A DNA stretch of 64,000 bases from Tachypleus tridentatus (Eukaryota; Arthropoda; Merostomata; Xiphosura; Limulidae), in the NCBI RefSeq assembly GCF_004210375.1, contig NC_134834.1:41134264-41198263 (forward strand), written 5' to 3'. Within the stretch, counting starts at the first letter, position 1. Each line of letters begins with the position of its first letter. A program made the position numbers and the translations under genes. Below are positions 58,290 through 64,000 of this stretch, piece by piece. The notes beneath the pieces were generated by a model. That model was given only the letters and a program-made list of their open reading frames with translations, had not been told where the DNA came from and ran no database searches.

Positions 58290-61225
58290 TATTGTATAAA
58301 CGGAGAAATGGAATGAAAGAAGGACAAATATTCAAAATAGATGTAAAGACAAAGAACCGTACTGACAGAGAGAGATAGCCAAATATGTTGTATCAATAAA
58401 AATAAGGAGTGACAGACAGATAGTCTTACCAGATATATATAATCACTTAAAATGTGAGTTATTGTGTAACGGCAGATGGAGGGTTATATATGGTAGATGG
58501 AGAGTTATGTAGCGCAATTATTTAAAATATATATAAAGGAAGATGAGAAGTTATGTGCAGTGATTAATTAAAATGTATCGCAAGGGATGAATGATTTTAT
58601 ATAGGGTGTATCATGTGTAATATTAAATTCAGAATAATATACAGTGATTATTTCAAGTGTATTCGATTTGATATAAGACTGGGGTTTATTTACAGATATT
58701 ATTCAACGAGTATCACATTTAAAGGCAGGGGGAAAGTTATGTATAGTTAGTATTTACAGAGATTATTCAACGAGTTTATAATGTGTAATAGAATATAAAG
58801 GATTCTGTGCAGTCATTATTAAAAGATTACCATGTGTGATGAAAGATGGAGAGATCTGTACAGAGATTATATTACACAATGGGTTTGTTATGTGATGGTA
58901 AATGGAAAGTTACGTACAGTGATTTTTACTGGTACCAGTTTATGCTGAATACATACATTTTAAATTAAAAATTGTTGTTTTTCGTTTGTTTTTTGGGGGG
59001 TTGTCACTTTTTCAATCTCTTCATACCTCAAACATAACATTTGTCCAGTTAGTTGGAGAACAATAAAATATTACATTACTAAAAATAGTCAAGACGAAAA
59101 AAATACATGTTTGTTGTTTTTCATGAACCCCGAATTTTAATATTGGAAGTCTGTAAATTTGAGGCTGATCCAGTGCACTACTACTTACATATAGTAACAC
59201 CTTTTTGTTTTTAATTAAACGTATTTTTTTCATGTTGACGAACCCCCTAAGTACCTCTATTTTGGTAAATAGGTTAGTGATGTCATAGAGTATTACAATG
59301 ATCTTTATACACATGGACAGTAAATATAAGTAAAAATAGAATAACGAACGTTATTATTCATTTACAATTTACTCCAATTAAAATAAAATTAACCGCCTTA
59401 ATCGTCGCTGAATTCGCAGAATATTCAGTATTTTGATAATTGAGAATAATTCGGCTTTTATTGCAAGAGACTTGTTACATGTTTGAGTATTAGGATTTTC
59501 AAAGATAATGTTAAAGTGGGTATAAAAATATTTTTTTTAAGAAGTAACATTCAATCAAACATTCCAAGAGTGTGGTTGTTGGTAGCGGCGACTAGCAACT
59601 CTTCTCTCAAGTCTGTCAATTGAAAAACAACTAAGCAGGTCTCATGCAGACATATATATATATATTGCCATCTATCGACATATGTTTCACTGTTCTTTGC
59701 ATATAAAGTAAAATATGTCATTAATGGGAACCGAAATAAAGTGAAATTTAAAAATGTTAAGATAAAATTGTTTCAGTTACGATGCAAAACATTTAATCTA
59801 TCTTTGATTTTAAAACCAATTAATTATTTAAGTAATTTTTACTTCCCCCTAAAATAAAATAAAAAATGCTTATTTAATAAAGATTAAATTGCATCTAATC
59901 TAGCGCTGCTTTGATATCTAGTAAGGAATCTGTTAGACTAAATAATTAAATTCAAAATGCAATGACAGCAACTTATACACTAGATAAATGCTGACTTTAA
60001 TAACTACATTATATCGACATTTTGTGTGGCATCATCATCATTTCAAAATTGTCGTTATTGTAATTTGAAATTAACAGTTACCTTATTTTCTACAGGATTG
60101 TGGCATGATAATTGTCACGATAATTTTGGTTTCCCTATAATTAATTAATCTTAAAATAATAAATTAAACACATAATCATTTCATCTTTGGTTAGATTTGC
60201 ACTCACGAGATATATTAATAAACTAGATGCTTCGTGAAGGGTCCTCTAACGTGTTTTCTTTCAAGAGCAAATAAAAACAAAATGAATAGAAACAAATATT
60301 TTTATTTCTTGCTTTTCAAGTTCATATTCCATGTTGTGTTGTATTCTATAGATTGTATAATTATTCTCGTGATTCATGGCGAGTGCACTTTTTACTAACG
60401 TCACGACAGAACAAACTGCAACGTTAAGCGTCTCTTATGTGACATCATTTTATTGTCCATTAACTAAGTGATAGACAGACAACACACTACTGTATTTTGG
60501 TGCAAATAGTTAAAACAGGTGATCTCTACAGGCGGTCTTGGTCATCTTTTACTTTAATAGTGTTCGTTTTGCCTTCCTGAAAGTCACTGTTAGCTGATTT
60601 ATCTCTTGCACGTAAAAGCTTAAGCTCCTATTGAAATCCTGCTGCCGTTTCTCACAGTTTATGCTTCTCTTTATCTATTGTTTTAACTTCTCCAACCTAA
60701 AAACTCTACATAAAAATTGCAAATCTTCGTCACTAGCTTCCTTAAAGGTATATGACAGTCTCAAGTTTCGAAATAAAACCCTCACGTTGCTCCTATTACA
60801 TCTAACAACTGTGAACACTTCGCTCCTACATAGGTTTTAATTATTGTATTTATAATTATGGTATGAAGATAATACTCAGTACTAAATATCAGTAGCCTGT
60901 TGTTAACATTGTTACTGTTAAGACTGATGTTTAAGAATCAGTAATTAAGGACGTATTTACTTGAAAATGTTTCACAAGAAAATGAGGAACAAATATGTCA
61001 TTAATACATCTTCAGGATCGAAATTTCAGTTTCTTTTTAGACATCAGATACAATGTTTTTAGACTCATCGATTTCTAAAATTCAATGAAATTATGAATAT
61101 CTCAGAACATTTATAATGTTGGGTAAGACATTACCAATACGTATTAAAATTTGTAAATTTCCATATTTCACCAAGTTGAAGTGAAAATCTCCAGAACATA
61201 AACTGGGTGTAAGTTCAAAGAAAAC
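58290..61225. repeat. Right arm of large inverted duplication
   Basis: Reverse complement of 14066-16340 followed directly by that of 2-680, about 96% identical by eye. The 13.4 kb between those two left segments is missing. The joint is the single AGTAAAA (TTTTACT at 60547-60553). It ends at about 61225, where the match reaches the window's first bases. Confidence 0.92.
58440..58935. repeat. Degenerate minisatellite, inverted copy
   Basis: Reverse-complement counterpart of the array at 15690-16195, with words such as ATTATTCAACGAGT and GATGGAGAG. Confidence 0.7.
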
Positions 61226-62337
61226 AAGTGTATATCGTCCCGAGTATTCGTCATATCCTATACCAATTCTTTGATCTTAAACTTGTTTTTCTGTTGCACT
61301 AAATATTTCATAGTTCTTGTCATGTTGACTCTCCCTCCATAAAAGACACCTCTTATGACAAGTCACGAAAGCACTTTCTAATCCCTAAAGAAATTCATTA
61401 TACTTGGACTTTCATTCATTAGACTTCGTTTTCCTTAACAAATTCTCCCATGTTATTATGAACTCGTATCGGAAAGTATCCAATATTTTCTGTTTTTCAA
61501 ATTACGATTCCTAATAAATAACATGAATCCATTTTTGTCAGTGTCATAATACCTTATACAGGTTCGGAAGCAGCACCCGCAAAACTCGTATATCGTGTTC
61601 TATTCGATGCAGAAACATTATATTCTGTAATTCAGGATTTGTTTCTCACCACCATTAAGGGCACGTGGAATATTTACTTTATTAGATTTTTGTACATAAT
61701 CTAACCATTGAATATTTACTTTGCTGTCTTTTTTACGGTAAATTATCTAGGTATGGGATCTATCGATTGTGGAAGTATAAACCACCCTCTGAACATAACC
61801 ATGCATGCAGTAACAATGATCGTGTACGTGAATGAACCTACATTGTAGGTTGTGAGCAATTCTTCCCCGGATTGAAGACGTCACCATCGAAGTATATTTA
61901 AGTTTGATGGACAGTGTTTAAAGATAGAAATAAAGAACGATAAATGAGAATTTCAACAAAATTTTCAAGAGAACAACAAACATTATTAAGAATCAACATT
62001 GAGAGGTTTTGTTTTTTCTTATCTGTGCATCTGTTTTGAAAGTCAAAGATGAGCTCTTCCTCTCATTGTTGAAAGTGACAATCCGGGAATTTTTGTCTAA
62101 CACATGCTTCGTAGTGTCAGGAGAGTAACATTTGGCATCCGGTATGGGTTCTCAATATTTTTTGTTAGACCTTATGTTAAAAAGATCAAACAAATATTCT
62201 TTTTGTAGTTCTTCCACTCCAAATGTTTTCGAAAATAACAATAAACAAATAGGTATAAAATTGTAATTCTCAGTTATTTTAATTCTAATACTTTGGGCTT
62301 TTTTTGTGTGCTCTCCCACGTTTTTTATTGTTATTTT
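61226..62337. other. Intergenic, no supported gene
   Basis: Unique-looking AT-rich sequence outside the inverted duplication. No exon or known repeat. Confidence 0.45.
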
Positions 62338-62431
62338 GGAGAGCAGTCACCTTCCCACTATTGTCTGCAGGCATTAAAGGGTGATATAGATGTGGGACGT
62401 TGTGGGGCTGAGCACCCACATTTTGCTCTCC
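62338..62431 (+). ncRNA. Structured 94-nt dispersed element, copy 2
   Basis: Same three stems as 43917-44010: GGAGAGCA with TGCTCTCC, TCACCTT with AAGGGTGA, GATGTGGG with CCCACATT. Differences from copy 1 lie mostly in the two hairpin loops. The overall identity is about 85% by eye. Confidence 0.45.
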
Positions 62432-62637
62432 TAATTTCTATTTTAATTTCTTATATCTTGAATTGTTTTTTCAGGTTTCGAAGGTAGTTTGAATAAAACT
62501 ACTTTTTCACTCCGTAATCAAATAATTATAATAATAATAAATAGTTGTGACATGTTTTATTAATTTCATCAGACTTTCAACAGATCAGTAGTATTAAATC
62601 TGTTCAGTTCCGTGTCAAAAGTCTCTTTGATTCATTG

Positions 62638-62891
62638 TTTTTTTGTTTGTTTTTGTTTTTCGCACAAAGCTACTTGAGGGCTATCTGTGTTAGCCATCCC
62701 TAACTTAGCAGTGTAAGACTAGAAGGCAGCTAGTTATCACCACCCATCGCCAACTCTTTTACCAATGAATAGTGGAATTGACCGTCACATTATAACACGC
62801 CCACGGCTGAAAGGGCGAACATGTTTGGCGCGACGGGGATGCGAACCAGCGACCCTCAGATTATGAGTCGCACGCCTCAACACGCTCAGCC
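62638..62891 (-). mobile_element. SINE family A with short TSD
   Basis: A reverse copy: GTTTGTTTTTG tail side, body with a 15-bp gap, head ending ACACGCTCAGCCG. CTTTGATT occurs on both sides, just before and just after the element, as a short target duplication. Confidence 0.9.
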
Positions 62892-64000
62892 GCTTTGATT
62901 AATAAAACATGATGAATGACAGCGGTTCTATTTGAGTAGCTCGACTGTTACTAGAGTATCAATACAATTTTTTAGATGAGTAATAACTTTATATAGTTCT
63001 ATATACATTCATGAAATTCAATCCTCTAGTCTTCTTGTAATTAATTTTATAATGTATTCTAGAACGCCCAGAAAATGTCTACACGTAAATAATGTTTGAG
63101 CAATTTGACTGACCTATTCTATCTTTAAAAACAAACAGTTCGACCTTCCTAGGTTATCTTCAGGTTAACTCTCTTTATCAATAAGTGTTAATACCCATAC
63201 CAAATGTTCTGAGATACATTTTTATTTGGTTATCACTTTCCTAAGAAAATCATTCTTGTTTAAATAGCATATGATGTTGTTTACCTCCAATCTAGTTCTA
63301 TATTACTGGTAAGTTTACGACTTTCTGTACCAAGATTTTAATACCGTTGTCTTTAAATTTATTTGGTATAAAACTTTTACTCTTGAAATATAAACCCGAA
63401 AAAAAAGTTCATTGTAGATTCCAGTTCCAAACTTCCCACCTTTTGTGATAATTAGGGTGATCAAGAAGACTAATAACAATTTTTCATTTTTCTATCGTAA
63501 ATTTAATATTAGTATTTTGTTTGATTAAATAATAAAGAAACATGGTTTTCATTCTCAAAGATAGAAAATGTATCAAACACATATTTTCATACAATGGTCG
63601 AATTCTCTAGGACATTCTTCTAGCCAAATCTTTTCATGATAACATAAAATACATTGGGCTAACTGGAAACCACAGTGACTCTTATCTGTCTGTTCACATT
63701 AGCTTCCATTAAATAAAAAATATAGTTCGTTTCTTGCTATTTTACACAAATACCTGTCTGAATTAAAATTACCTTCGTTATTATGAGCCAAGTTGACACA
63801 TGAAACAATGTCTCATTCAATGATACAGTACTAAACAGCCATTGTACATCAAAACTGGTAACTACTACAGATGATCACAATTTAAGTCTTTGATAATAAT
63901 AATAATAAAATGTTAATATTAAAATCAAAAGTGTATTTCAAGATATACTTATTGCATACAAATTCCTTTAACCCTTAAACGGGAACCACCATCAATAGAT
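62892..64000. other. Intergenic, with a fold-back-related fragment
   Basis: At 63130-63225, CGACCTTCCTAGGTTATCTTCAGG and GTTAATACCCATACC resemble one half of the fold-back element at 12253-12403. An (ATA)n tract lies at 63894-63909. No gene support. Confidence 0.5.

Larger units (their letters stand above)
56270..58420. repeat. Degenerate minisatellite, about 85-bp units, interrupted by two insertions
   Basis: Units contain CAAATATGTTGTATAAACAGAGA, given here as a composite of common words, followed by a GACAGA-rich part and GAACTGTACTGACAGAG. They occur at 56270-56597 and resume at 58290-58420. A reverse family B SINE and the Tc3-like element landed inside the array. Confidence 0.75.

Overview
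This is a 64-kb piece of AT-rich, gene-poor animal nuclear DNA, almost all of it repeats and intergenic sequence. About 25 copies or fragments of two tRNA-derived SINE families, with A-box and B-box promoter motifs and CAAA-type tails, are scattered on both strands. I know these two SINEs from horseshoe crab (Xiphosura) sequence. That assignment rests on memory and needs a database search. Nothing suggests a bacterial, viral or organellar origin.

Layout. A roughly 3-kb block at the left (2-680 plus 14066-16340) recurs inverted at the right (58290-61225) at about 96% identity by eye. The left copy has 13.4 kb in the middle that the right copy lacks. The inner side of both copies abuts a Tc3-like DNA transposon (16341-17990 and 56750-58289). 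The 13.4-kb segment holds SINEs and two exon-like pieces (3208-3424, 5124-5268). From 19.9 to 26.3 kb is a satellite of about 35-bp units with a 474-bp MITE inserted in it. Just beyond it is one exon of a p21-activated kinase (PAK) with an in-frame stop. From about 28.9 to 33.0 kb lies a decayed DIRS-type retrotransposon on the minus strand (tyrosine recombinase, RNase H, reverse transcriptase). A second Tc1-type transposon with clear ends lies at 40135-41523, a reverse-transcriptase fragment at 42.7-43.5 kb, and a Gypsy-type remnant at 45.1-46.5 kb.

Host genes. The best candidate is a minus-strand two-exon gene (exon 1 50682-50816, exon 2 48008-48325) with matching phase-0 splice sites. It would encode a basic protein of about 150 residues that I do not recognise. 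About 900 bp upstream of it, the last exon of another minus-strand gene (51721-51842) ends in a hydrophobic C-terminal segment. Other exon-like pieces are broken or weak. No operons or pathways can be inferred. The window reads as intron and intergenic DNA carrying fragments of host genes and many generations of mobile elements.

Most interesting items: the asymmetric inverted duplication; a 94-nt dispersed element whose two copies differ mainly in predicted loops of a three-way-junction fold; a 47-bp-arm hairpin at a rearranged SINE; the unrecognised two-exon gene; and a shared 3' tail between the two SINE families.
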